Counted from the stretch's first letter, positions 1 to 6,728 are shown. The stretch: DNA of 6,855 nt from an uncultured Clostridia bacterium (GCA_934278965.1 CAKQWL010000247.1:1-6855), one strand, 5' to 3'. Made by a program: numbers and translations. The notes: generated by a model from the sequence alone, not told the origin.

Positions 1-18
1 TCGGAGGAAGCGCCTCTG

Positions 19-303
19 ATGGCTTCCGAGATCAGCAGCGAACTGCGGCGCGCCAAGGAAAACACGCTGGAAGCGGCAGAACTGATGGAATCGGAAGATT
101 TGTCCGAAGAAGAGCAAAACGCCGGGCAAAAACTTTATGCGTATGTTGAAATAACAGAATATTATATTCTGGTGATGGAAAATATCGCTTATATGGCAGC
201 CGCGGGAGAGGATTATTCTATCCTTGCAGAGACATTTTTGACATTCGCATTGGAATCTGATAAAGCGATGGATGCGGCAAGGGAGGCGATCGAGTGTTTG
301 TAA
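19..303 (+). CDS. Small acidic all-helical protein of unknown function (5' end uncertain)
   Basis: I do not recognise this 94-residue protein. It has no signal peptide or membrane segment and contains no proline or tryptophan. It is strongly acidic (22 Asp/Glu against 6 Lys/Arg) and reads as three amphipathic helices, at roughly residues 2-24, 29-60 and 64-93. The middle helix is rich in Tyr, Ile and Met, which would suit a small helical bundle or a protein-binding adaptor. The ATG at 19 has a GGAGG at 3-7, but the 11-base spacing is long. The same frame stays open to the window edge, so the true start may lie upstream. The stop codon overlaps the next gene by 10 bases, which implies translational coupling and probably a joint function with the pseudoprotease. 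That it is a real gene is fairly sure; no function can be given. Confidence 0.62.
   Translation: MASEISSELRRAKENTLEAAELMESEDLSEEEQNAGQKLYAYVEITEYYILVMENIAYMAAAGEDYSILAETFLTFALESDKAMDAAREAIECL
281..286 (+). promoter_or_regulatory. Ribosome binding site deciding the GTG start at 294
   Basis: GGGAGG lies 7 bases before a GTG codon, inside the end of the upstream coding region. No ATG in the downstream frame is nearby with a comparable site. This supports a GTG start and a 10-base overlap between the two genes. Confidence 0.65.
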
Positions 304-1172
304 GGGCAATTGAACTTGTGAGCGGATTTACGCGGCCCGTCTTTTCTATTTCACGCTATTACGGGCAGGACAGCGTCCTTCCCGGCGCTGCGACAATTTT
401 CTTTGTCAATGAGGATGGCTGGGCGGTCACATCCAAACAGACAGCCAAAATGATCGTTTCGGCAGGCGGAATCGATCGGAAGTACGCGGAGTTTCGCGAA
501 GAAAAACAGAAGATCACAAGTGAAGAGGAGCTTCATCTGCTGGAGGAACGCTATCAGTACAAAAGCGGTGTCCTTTGTCAGCGGAAGGTAAGCTTTGTGG
601 ATTCCGTCGATCGGATGGAACGGATTGAGTGCCGGATGCATCCGCATTACAATTTGGCGCTGCTGCATTTCTGCGGGTATCATGAGCGGGTGTATACCGG
701 GCACGCGACCTTTGCGGCGTCCTCCGATACGGTGAAACCGGGGAGGAGCTTGTGCAGGCTTGGGTACCCGTTTCCGGAATTTCGTAATTTTTCTTACGAC
801 AGGGAAAGAGACGATATCGTCTGGACAAAAGGAAAAACAACGAGTCCCTGCTTTCCGGCAGACGGAATGGTGACGCGCCTGCTGGCGTCCGAGAAGCGCG
901 AGATTGTCGGTATTGAGCTCAGTACGCCGGGACTTGCGGGAATTGCCGGCGGACCGTTATTTGATCCGAGAGGGATTGTTTACGGGATGCAGAGTACTAT
1001 CAGTTCCATGAATTTCGGGCATTGCATTCACATGGATGTCATTAAATCGTTCCTTTTTCAGGAGGGCGTTTTGTATTACGAAGATCAGCTCGGCGCGCAG
1101 CTTCGGCAGTCGGATCAGAGTCTGCTGCGGCAGGGAATCATTCCCGAGGGCGGGCATGGAAAAATGAGCTGA
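294..1172 (+). CDS. Trypsin/HtrA-fold protein with all three catalytic residues replaced (predicted pseudoprotease)
   Basis: This 292-residue protein has the landmark segments of a chymotrypsin-fold serine protease of the HtrA/trypsin-2 type. Residues 31-50 match the strand-turn leading to the catalytic His (family pattern G-x-x-x-x-x-x-x-x-x-G-[YW]-x-[LV]-T-x-x-H). Residues 116-125 match the Asp strand (D-[LI]-A-[LV]-L). Residues 147-160 match the V-x-x-G-x-x-x-x-x-G-x-P-x strand. Residues 216-231 match G-x-S-G-G-P-L-x-[DN]-x-x-G-x-[VI]-x-G. At the triad positions it has Gln49 (CAG), Asn120 (AAT) and Ala218 (GCC), so proteolysis is not expected. The oxyanion-loop glycines and the fold residues are kept. 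A charged, probably helical insertion (residues about 62-90) lies between the His and Asp strands. There is no signal peptide or transmembrane helix, so it is probably cytoplasmic. It starts at GTG behind GGGAGG and overlaps the upstream helical gene. It could be a binding or scaffold module, or a regulator of another protease. The fold call is confident; the function is open. Confidence 0.8.
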   Translation: MFVRAIELVSGFTRPVFSISRYYGQDSVLPGAATIFFVNEDGWAVTSKQTAKMIVSAGGIDRKYAEFREEKQKITSEEELHLLEERYQYKSGVLCQRKVSFVDSVDRMERIECRMHPHYNLALLHFCGYHERVYTGHATFAASSDTVKPGRSLCRLGYPFPEFRNFSYDRERDDIVWTKGKTTSPCFPADGMVTRLLASEKREIVGIELSTPGLAGIAGGPLFDPRGIVYGMQSTISSMNFGHCIHMDVIKSFLFQEGVLYYEDQLGAQLRQSDQSLLRQGIIPEGGHGKMS

Positions 1173-1230
1173 TGGCAAGGTGCGTTGCTCAAAGGAAAAA
1201 AGAAAGAAGATATGGATATGAAAGAAAACA

Positions 1231-1267
1231 GGATTCGGAGTCGAAACGGGCTCTCGGATCCTTTTTT
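1231..1267 (+). terminator. Rho-independent terminator after the pseudoprotease gene
   Basis: Arms 1231-1242 and 1249-1261 form a 12-bp stem with two G-U pairs and one bulged T (1254). They close a six-base loop (GAAACG) and are followed at once by six T (1262-1267). It lies 58 bases after the pseudoprotease stop and upstream of the next promoter, so it separates the two transcription units. Confidence 0.78.
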
Positions 1268-1285
1268 GTGTAACCGAACTGTAAT

Positions 1286-1314
1286 TTGAGTCCGACTTGA
1301 ATTTCAGGTATAAT
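1286..1314 (+). promoter_or_regulatory. Sigma-A type promoter of the polysaccharide operon
   Basis: TTGAGT (1286-1291) and a perfect TATAAT (1309-1314) are separated by 17 bases. The predicted transcription start is near 1321, giving a leader of about 75 bases before the ATG at 1397. Its place just after a terminator and before a three-gene same-strand run supports it. No operator or riboswitch fold was recognised in the leader. Confidence 0.75.
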
Positions 1315-1376
1315 GATAGGATAGGCTTGCTGTATACTTTACGCGGAAATGTACAGAAAGCACTTGATTTGCAGAC

Positions 1377-1386
1377 AGGAAAGGGA
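1377..1386 (+). promoter_or_regulatory. Ribosome binding site deciding the dehydratase start at 1397
   Basis: AGGAAAGGGA ends 10 bases before ATG 1397. The upstream in-frame ATG at 1349 has only weak purine content before it and would add 16 polar residues ahead of the first membrane helix. ATG 1397 is therefore preferred. Confidence 0.55.
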
Positions 1387-1396
1387 CAAGCTCTTT

Positions 1397-3301
1397 ATGA
1401 TAAAATATTCGAGGATGGCAGCACTGCTTTTTGTGGATCTGCTGATTGTGAATTTTTCTTATATCTTCGCGCTGCTTCTGCGGTTTGAGTTTGATGTGAA
1501 CAGCAACCAGTTTTATCAGTATTTTTCGGTTTACGCGGATAATATTTTTCCGTTGACCGCGGCGGCGCTGCTTGCATTTGCGCTGCTGGGGCTTTACACG
1601 AGCATCTGGCGTTACGCCGGTTCGGAGGAATTGGTAAAAATTGCGATTGGTTCGGTGCTGGCGCCGATCTTCGGGCTGGCATTTCTGACGATTGCGCGGC
1701 CGCTCACGATTTTGCCGCGAAGTGTTTATATTATTTCCGGCATGATGATGTTCGTGCTGGTGGCAGCGTCAAGGTATCTTTACCGCTTTTTGCGCAATCT
1801 GCGCAATCCGGGGAGCTTCAACAGTTTTGTCTTTCGGTTCGGCAAGCGGGAATTGATCGGCAGCGATGTGATAAAAGTCATGGTTGTCGGGGCGGGGGAT
1901 GCCGGGGCATCGATCATCAAGGAGATCCGGCAGCATCCGGAATACGGCAAAAAAGTGGTCGCGGCGATTGACGACGACCCCAATAAAATCGGCAAGCGTA
2001 TTTCGGGCATTCGAATTGTCGGGAATCGTTCCAAGATTAAAAATATGGTGCGGAAAAAATCCGTTGACGAAATTATTGTGGCGATACCGTCCGCGAATCA
2101 TAAAGAAATTCAGAACATCTTAAATGAGTGCAATAAGACAAAATGCAAGATCAAGGTGCTCCCGTCGCTGATCGACCTGATCAACGGGACCGTCAGCGTA
2201 AGCAATCTTCGGGATGTGGAGATTGAGGATCTGCTCGGCCGCGATCCGGTAAGAGTAAATCTTCGGGAAATTTCCGGGTATCTGGAAGATAAAATCGTTC
2301 TGGTAACGGGCGGCGGCGGTTCGATCGGGTCGGAGCTGTGCCGACAGATCGCACGGTTTCGTCCGCGCCGGCTGATCGCGCTTGACATTTACGAAAATAC
2401 GATTTTTGAACTTGCCAATGAAATGCGGGCGAAATATCCGGCCCTTTCCTTTGAGGTGGTCATCGGTTCGATTCGGAATTTGGAGCGGATGACGGAAGTG
2501 TTTGAAAAGTATAAGCCGCATGTCGTTTTTCATGCAGCGGCACATAAGCATGTCCCGTTGATGGAGAACAACCCGAAAGAGGCAGTCCTGAACAATATTA
2601 TCGGGACAAAGAATATGATTGATCTGTCGGACCGATATTCGGCCTCCAAGTTCGTCATGATTTCAACGGATAAGGCTGTGAATCCGGTCAATGTTATGGG
2701 AGCAACGAAACGCGCGGGAGAGATGCTGCTGCAGGAGAAGAGTGTGCACTCCAGGACGAGCTATACCGCGGTGCGTTTCGGAAATGTCCTTGGAAGCAAT
2801 GGTTCGGTCATTCCAATCTTTCGGAAGCAGATTGCTTCCGGCGGACCGGTGACGGTCACGCATCCAGAAATTACCCGATATTTTATGACGATTCCGGAAG
2901 CGGTGCAGTTGGTGATCCAGGCGGGCGCGATGGCGGACGGCGGCGAAATCTTTGTGCTGGATATGGGAGAACCGGTAAAGATCATGGATCTTGCGGAAAA
3001 AATTATTCGGCTTTCCGGTTATACGCCGGGTGTGGATATTGATATCCGGATTACGGGACTTCGCCCGGGAGAAAAGCTGTACGAGGAACTGCTGCTGGAT
3101 AAGGAAAAGGTGGAAAAGACGGCGCACCAGAAGATTTATGTGGAGCATCCTCTTCCGACGGACCCGGAGCTGCTCCGGCTTCTTTCGGAGGACGGGGGAC
3201 GCGGTCTTGAAGAAGAAATTGCCCGAATTGTGAAGCTGGATGACCGTCAGGTGAAGGAATGGCTTCACCGGCTGGTCGCGAATTATACGCCGCAGGAGTA
3301 G
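1397..3301 (+). CDS. Membrane-bound nucleotide-sugar 4,6-dehydratase, CapD/PglF/WbpM family
   Basis: Predicted to remove water from a UDP-N-acetylhexosamine (most likely UDP-GlcNAc), giving a 4-keto-6-deoxy sugar nucleotide for surface polysaccharide or glycan synthesis. With the start at 1397 it has 634 residues, the usual size of the long membrane form. There are four N-terminal membrane helices (about 8-28, 51-71, 81-101 and 107-126). A first Rossmann-like domain follows (V-V-G-A-G-D-A-G near 163-170, D-D-D near 192-194). The C-terminal SDR domain has the nucleotide-binding T-G-G-G-G-S-I-G at 304-311, F-H-A-A-A-H-K-H at 378-385 and S-T-D-K at 423-426. Met434 sits where classical SDRs have Tyr, followed four residues later by Lys438; this Ser/Thr-Met-Lys arrangement marks the WbpM/PglF group. 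R-P-G-E-K-L is at 556-561. It is the first gene of the operon, ends in tandem TAG codons, and lies 32 bases before pgi. The exact sugar substrate is inferred, not proven. Confidence 0.88.
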   Translation: MIKYSRMAALLFVDLLIVNFSYIFALLLRFEFDVNSNQFYQYFSVYADNIFPLTAAALLAFALLGLYTSIWRYAGSEELVKIAIGSVLAPIFGLAFLTIARPLTILPRSVYIISGMMMFVLVAASRYLYRFLRNLRNPGSFNSFVFRFGKRELIGSDVIKVMVVGAGDAGASIIKEIRQHPEYGKKVVAAIDDDPNKIGKRISGIRIVGNRSKIKNMVRKKSVDEIIVAIPSANHKEIQNILNECNKTKCKIKVLPSLIDLINGTVSVSNLRDVEIEDLLGRDPVRVNLREISGYLEDKIVLVTGGGGSIGSELCRQIARFRPRRLIALDIYENTIFELANEMRAKYPALSFEVVIGSIRNLERMTEVFEKYKPHVVFHAAAHKHVPLMENNPKEAVLNNIIGTKNMIDLSDRYSASKFVMISTDKAVNPVNVMGATKRAGEMLLQEKSVHSRTSYTAVRFGNVLGSNGSVIPIFRKQIASGGPVTVTHPEITRYFMTIPEAVQLVIQAGAMADGGEIFVLDMGEPVKIMDLAEKIIRLSGYTPGVDIDIRITGLRPGEKLYEELLLDKEKVEKTAHQKIYVEHPLPTDPELLRLLSEDGGRGLEEEIARIVKLDDRQVKEWLHRLVANYTPQE

Positions 3302-3333
3302 TAGGGGCCGCGGGAAAAGAAAGGAACCCTGAG

Positions 3334-4650
3334 ATGGGATTTGAATTAAAGGTTGATTTGACGCAAACAGGAATGAAGGAAGAGGAAACCGCTCAGCTTG
3401 TAAGAGAGGCACTTGCTTTGTACCACGAGTTCCGCACGGGGCGAAGGGCGTTTACCGGGTGGGTAGGTCTGCCGGAAAGACAGGGGCGAGAAGAACTGGA
3501 CGCAATTCTCACGGCCGGAGAGAAAATCCGGACTTCCTGCAGCATTTTGATTGTTATCGGCATCGGAGGCTCCTGCCTCGGGGCCTGTGCAGCGATCGCG
3601 GCACTCCAGGAAAAAGGCGCGGGCGGGCCGGAAGTGATCTTTGCCGGAAACAGCCTGAGCGGGACTTATCATGCCGGGATTCTGCGGAGACTCATGAGGG
3701 AAGAAACCTGCCTCTGCGTCATTTCTAAATCCGGAGAGACTACTGAGACGAGAGCTGCTTTTTCAATCTTTCAGGATGCGATGATTCGGAAGTACGGTAT
3801 GCAGGAAGCGAAAAAACGAATTTTCGTTGTAACGGATCAGAAAAAAGGCGCGCTCCGTGGGGAAGCGGAGAAAATGGGATATGAAACTTTTGCGGTGCCG
3901 GAGGATGTCAGCGGACGGTATTCCGTGCTGACGCCGGTAGGGCTTCTGCCGATTGCTGCAGCGGGCATTGATATCGAGGCCCTTCTCGCAGGTGCCGCCG
4001 GGGAGGCGAGACGGATTCACGCGGAGGCAGAGCGGCTCTCCGCGCTTTCGAGCGCGGCGGGGCTCGGAAACAGGGAACTTGAGGTGACGGGCGTGTTCGC
4101 CTACGCGGCACAGAGACAGATCCTTTTTCAGAAGGGAAAGCTGCTGGAGATTTTCGAATATTACGAGCCGCAGCTGCAGTATTTTGCGGAATGGCTTAAG
4201 CAGCTTTTCGGAGAATCGGAAGGGAAAAACGGCGGCGGAATTTTTCCGGTATCCCTGTCTTTTTGCGCGGATCTTCACTCGATGGGTCAATTTCTGCAAG
4301 AAGGAAATCCGATCTTCTTTGAAACGGTGCTTCATGTCCGGCAGCCCGATGAAGATTTGTCGCTTCCGGATACCGCCGGAGCCGGACTGGCTTCCCGGAG
4401 TCTGAATGAGTTGAACCGGGCCGCGCACGATGGCGTGATCGCGGCGCACCGCAAAGAGGGGCTCCCGATTGTGACGGTCGAGATCGACCGGCTTTTGCCG
4501 GAAGAATTCGGGGCCATGGTGTATTTCTTTGAAATGGCCTGCGCACTGAGCGCGGCGCTCTCCGGGGCGGATCCGTTCAATCAGCCGGGGGTTGAGAGTT
4601 ATAAAACGGAAATGTGGAAAATGCTTGCGGAACCAAGTAAGAGTGAATAA
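3334..4650 (+). CDS. pgi: Glucose-6-phosphate isomerase
   Basis: Interconverts glucose-6-phosphate and fructose-6-phosphate in the cytoplasm (glycolysis, gluconeogenesis and hexosamine supply). The 438 residues match the shorter Firmicutes form (about 450). Visible motifs are the first SIS-domain loop G-I-G-G-S-C-L-G (76-83), the phosphate-binding S-K-S-G-E-T-T-E-T (131-139), signature 1 around D-V-S-G-R-Y-S (191-197), and G-E-S-E-G-K (293-298). Glu294 is the expected proton-transfer base. L-H-S-M-G-Q carries His315, the expected ring-opening His. Signature 2 is F-N-Q-P-G-V-E-S-Y-K, ending in Lys424. All catalytic positions are present, so it should be active. I chose ATG 3334 because AAAGGA (3320-3325) lies 8 bases before it and it is free of the upstream gene; the longer open frame from 3259 would overlap the dehydratase. 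It sits between two cell-surface genes, which suggests coordinated sugar-phosphate supply, but it may simply be the housekeeping copy. Confidence 0.95.
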   Translation: MGFELKVDLTQTGMKEEETAQLVREALALYHEFRTGRRAFTGWVGLPERQGREELDAILTAGEKIRTSCSILIVIGIGGSCLGACAAIAALQEKGAGGPEVIFAGNSLSGTYHAGILRRLMREETCLCVISKSGETTETRAAFSIFQDAMIRKYGMQEAKKRIFVVTDQKKGALRGEAEKMGYETFAVPEDVSGRYSVLTPVGLLPIAAAGIDIEALLAGAAGEARRIHAEAERLSALSSAAGLGNRELEVTGVFAYAAQRQILFQKGKLLEIFEYYEPQLQYFAEWLKQLFGESEGKNGGGIFPVSLSFCADLHSMGQFLQEGNPIFFETVLHVRQPDEDLSLPDTAGAGLASRSLNELNRAAHDGVIAAHRKEGLPIVTVEIDRLLPEEFGAMVYFFEMACALSAALSGADPFNQPGVESYKTEMWKMLAEPSKSE

Positions 4651-4677
4651 GGGACAAAGAAAAAGAGGAATTAGAGA

Positions 4678-5700
4678 ATGAAGAAAATGCGGAAATTTTG
4701 GGAAGGCTTCGATCGGAAATATTTCTTCCGGCGTTTTGTCATCTATCTTGCAGTATTGACAATTGTGCTGATTCCGGTCAATGTCGCGCTGGCAAAGCTT
4801 GGAAGTGTGCGTCTTTTTGCGGGGACGGACAGCTTGGTGGACGATATGAATTACATTATAGATCCGGACAGCCCGTTTTATGATGATTTTAAAAACAGCA
4901 AGAGGGTCAATGTTCTGATGCTGGGTGTGAACGACGGATTGTCGGATGTGATGATGCTGGGAAGTTATGATCTTCGGAATCAGCGGGTCGATATTATCTC
5001 CGTGCCGCGGGACACTTACTATTACCGTTCCGATTATAAAAGCGCCGCGGCGCAGAAAATCAATTCGATCTACCACACGGAGGATGTTGTCAAGACTGCG
5101 GAGGCCGTGTCGGAGGTCTTGCTCGGAATGCCGATCAATTATTATGTCGTGGTGGATTATGACGCAGTGCGGGCGATCGTCGATGAAATGGGAGGCGTGC
5201 CGGTAAACATTCCGTTTACGATGAAATATGATGATCCGTATGACACCCCGCCGCTGCATATTTACTTTGAGGAGGGGCCGACGGTCCTTTCCGGAGACGA
5301 CGCGGTGAAATATCTTCGGTACCGGAAGGGATACAAAACCGGAGACATCGGCAGAATTTCGGCACACCAGGAATTTGTGAAGGCGGCGATCCGGAAAGCG
5401 CTGGAACATGGACCGGTTGCCGTTGCGAAGGTTGCTTTTCGGGAGATCGAATCGGATATCCCGCTGGATATGCTCCTGACCCTCGCGGGAAAAGCCGCGG
5501 GACTGGATTCGGAAAATGTGTATACCTGGATGGTGCCGGGCCACTCGGGGATGGCCAACGGAGCGTCCTACTGGTATGCGGATTTGCAGGAAACGGAGCA
5601 GATGATCGACGAAATCTATCATTTTGAGGATTATGAGACGGAGAATGCAGGGGATGCTGCGGGGGATGGGGAGGAAAACGGGGCTGCCTCCAATGCGTGA
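4678..5700 (+). CDS. LytR-CpsA-Psr (LCP) family cell-envelope protein
   Basis: LCP proteins transfer phospho-glycopolymers (wall teichoic acid, capsule) from a lipid carrier to peptidoglycan, outside the membrane. This 340-residue protein has a short basic cytoplasmic N-terminus, one membrane anchor (about 19-39) and an LCP domain from about 76 to 243. Conserved elements are V-N-V-L-M-L-G-V (77-84), S-D with Asp90, S-V-P-R-D-T (108-113, Arg111), Y-L-R-Y-R (212-216) and G-D-I-G-R (222-226). The spacing of Asp90, Arg111, Arg214, Arg216 and Arg226 fits the lipid-pyrophosphate-binding set of the family. It departs from the family in having G-L-S-D in place of the usual R-S-D and A-H-Q in place of R-Q-Q. 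After the domain there is about 75 residues ending in an acidic Gly/Ala/Glu-rich tail (316-340). AGAGGAA lies 7 bases before the ATG, and the gap to pgi is 27 bases, so it is the last gene of the operon. Confidence 0.9.
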   Translation: MKKMRKFWEGFDRKYFFRRFVIYLAVLTIVLIPVNVALAKLGSVRLFAGTDSLVDDMNYIIDPDSPFYDDFKNSKRVNVLMLGVNDGLSDVMMLGSYDLRNQRVDIISVPRDTYYYRSDYKSAAAQKINSIYHTEDVVKTAEAVSEVLLGMPINYYVVVDYDAVRAIVDEMGGVPVNIPFTMKYDDPYDTPPLHIYFEEGPTVLSGDDAVKYLRYRKGYKTGDIGRISAHQEFVKAAIRKALEHGPVAVAKVAFREIESDIPLDMLLTLAGKAAGLDSENVYTWMVPGHSGMANGASYWYADLQETEQMIDEIYHFEDYETENAGDAAGDGEENGAASNA

Positions 5701-5722
5701 AAAAAGAAATAATTTTTCCGCA
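5694..5722 (+). terminator. Weak hairpin over the LCP stop codon, possible terminator
   Basis: TGCG (5694-5697) plus GAAAAA (5699-5704) can pair with TTTTTC (5713-5718) plus CGCA (5719-5722), leaving one bulged T and an eight-base loop. The stem is AT-rich and there is no clean T-run after it, so it is not a classical intrinsic terminator. It is the only candidate end for the operon before the next promoter. Confidence 0.3.
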
Positions 5723-5730
5723 ATTTGGTC

Positions 5731-5758
5731 TTTACAATCCTTGTTTATATGATATAAT
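5731..5758 (+). promoter_or_regulatory. Strong extended -10 promoter of hbd
   Basis: TTTACA (5731-5736) is 16 bases from TATAAT (5753-5758), which is preceded by TGA (5750-5752) and so gives an extended -10 element. The predicted start is near 5765, leaving a leader of about 50 bases. The leader is AT-rich and ends in AAGGGAGGA (5802-5810), a nearly perfect ribosome binding site 7 bases before the ATG. Confidence 0.8.
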
Positions 5759-5817
5759 GAGTATATGAAAAAGTTAATTTTTTAACAAAGCAATGTTTTT
5801 TAAGGGAGGATATTGTA

Positions 5818-6666
5818 ATGAAGAAAATCGGCGTACTTGGAACAGGTACAATGGGCGCTGGAATCATCCAGGTTCTCGCACAGAACGGTTACGAAGTAGT
5901 GCTTAGAGCCAGAAGAGAAACTTCGGTTGAAAAGGGTATCGCAACAGTAAACAAGAATCTGGAAAAGCTGGTTGCAAAGGAAAAGATCACAGCAGATGCA
6001 AAAGCAGAGATCATGGGAAGAATCCATGGCTCCACAGATATCAATATCGTTGCGGACGCAGATCTGATCATCGAAGCTGCAACAGAAGAGATGGAATCAA
6101 AGAAAGCACTGTTTGCTGAGCTCGACAAGCTCTGCAAGCCGGAAGCGGTTATTGCTACGAACACTTCCTCATTGTCAATTACAGAGATTGCTTCCGCAAC
6201 GGAGAGACCGGATAAGGTTATCGGTATGCATTTCTTCAATCCTGTACCTGCAATGAAGCTGGTTGAGATCATCTGCGGTCTCGCAACATCCGAAGAGACA
6301 AAGAAGGCTGTTATTGATCTTGCGACAGTTCTCGGAAAGACTCCGGTAGAAGTAGAAGAGGCTCCTGGATTTGTTGTAAACAGAATCCTGATCCCGATGA
6401 TCAACGAAGCAGTAGGTATCCTTGCTGACGGCGTTGCATCTGCGGAAGGTATCGACGCAGCGATGAAGCTCGGCGCAAACCACCCGATGGGACCTCTCGC
6501 ACTCGGCGATCTGGTTGGTCTTGATGTTTGTCTGGCAATCATGGAAACTCTGTACAGAGAATTCGGAGATACAAAGTACAGACCGCATCCGCTTCTCAGA
6601 AAGATGGTAAGAGCAGGAAAGCTCGGACAGAAGACAGGCGTAGGCTTCTTCGATTACAGCAAATAA
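5818..6666 (+). CDS. hbd: 3-hydroxybutyryl-CoA dehydrogenase
   Basis: Reduces acetoacetyl-CoA to (S)-3-hydroxybutyryl-CoA in the cytoplasm, the second step of the clostridial acetyl-CoA to butyryl-CoA pathway. The 282 residues are full length for the family. The N-terminal Rossmann domain has G-T-G-T-M-G-A-G at 8-15. Catalytic positions known from clostridial Hbd are present: Ser117 (N-T-S-S-L-S-I), His138 (M-H-F-F-N-P) with Glu150, and Asn188 (G-F-V-V-N-R). The C-terminal dimer domain has the usual A-N-H-P-M-G-P-L (220-227) and ends at G-F-F-D-Y-S-K. Residues 30-33 are R-A-R-R, where NAD-dependent clostridial enzymes have R-D, so NADP(H) preference is inferred. The gene has its own promoter, ribosome binding site and terminator, and is not next to crt, thl, bcd or etf within the window. 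All 10 arginines are AGA, unlike the CGG-rich neighbours, which suggests very high expression. Confidence 0.95.
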   Translation: MKKIGVLGTGTMGAGIIQVLAQNGYEVVLRARRETSVEKGIATVNKNLEKLVAKEKITADAKAEIMGRIHGSTDINIVADADLIIEAATEEMESKKALFAELDKLCKPEAVIATNTSSLSITEIASATERPDKVIGMHFFNPVPAMKLVEIICGLATSEETKKAVIDLATVLGKTPVEVEEAPGFVVNRILIPMINEAVGILADGVASAEGIDAAMKLGANHPMGPLALGDLVGLDVCLAIMETLYREFGDTKYRPHPLLRKMVRAGKLGQKTGVGFFDYSK

Positions 6667-6728
6667 AGATTAGAACCGCTTAGGCGGAGAAGAAGTGTGT
6701 GAACAGGATCGTTTTCATGCTTTTCGGT

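Noticed and set aside
1212..1289. 25-codon open frame after the pseudoprotease, as a possible leader peptide
   Set aside because: It runs through the terminator hairpin and ends upstream of the operon's predicted transcription start, so it would not be a leader of that transcript. The product is unremarkable.
1349..1396. Longer N-terminus for the dehydratase from ATG 1349
   Set aside because: It has a poor ribosome binding site and would add 16 charged residues. ATG 1397 has AGGAAAGGGA upstream and starts like family members, just before the first membrane helix.
1297..1488. 63-codon + frame overlapping the operon leader and dehydratase start
   Set aside because: Its ATG lies before the predicted transcription start, it has no ribosome binding site, and it overlaps the certain membrane-helix coding region out of frame.
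3259..3333. Longer N-terminus for pgi from 3259
   Set aside because: It overlaps the end of the dehydratase gene by 43 bases and adds 25 residues not expected in Pgi. ATG 3334 has a good ribosome binding site.
2663..3412. A 249-codon minus-strand open frame
   Set aside because: It is antisense to the SDR domain of the dehydratase, has no recognised motif and a composition typical of antisense shadows.
3763..5622. A 619-codon open frame on the minus strand
   Set aside because: It lies antisense to pgi and the LCP gene, both certain from motifs. Its product is rich in His, Arg, Pro and Ile with no recognisable domain, and it spans two genes and their gap. It is explained by the codon bias of the opposite strand.
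5889..6542. A 217-codon minus-strand open frame
   Set aside because: It is antisense to hbd and Ser/Ala/Ile-rich, mirroring the GCA/GAT-rich codons of hbd. It has no independent support.
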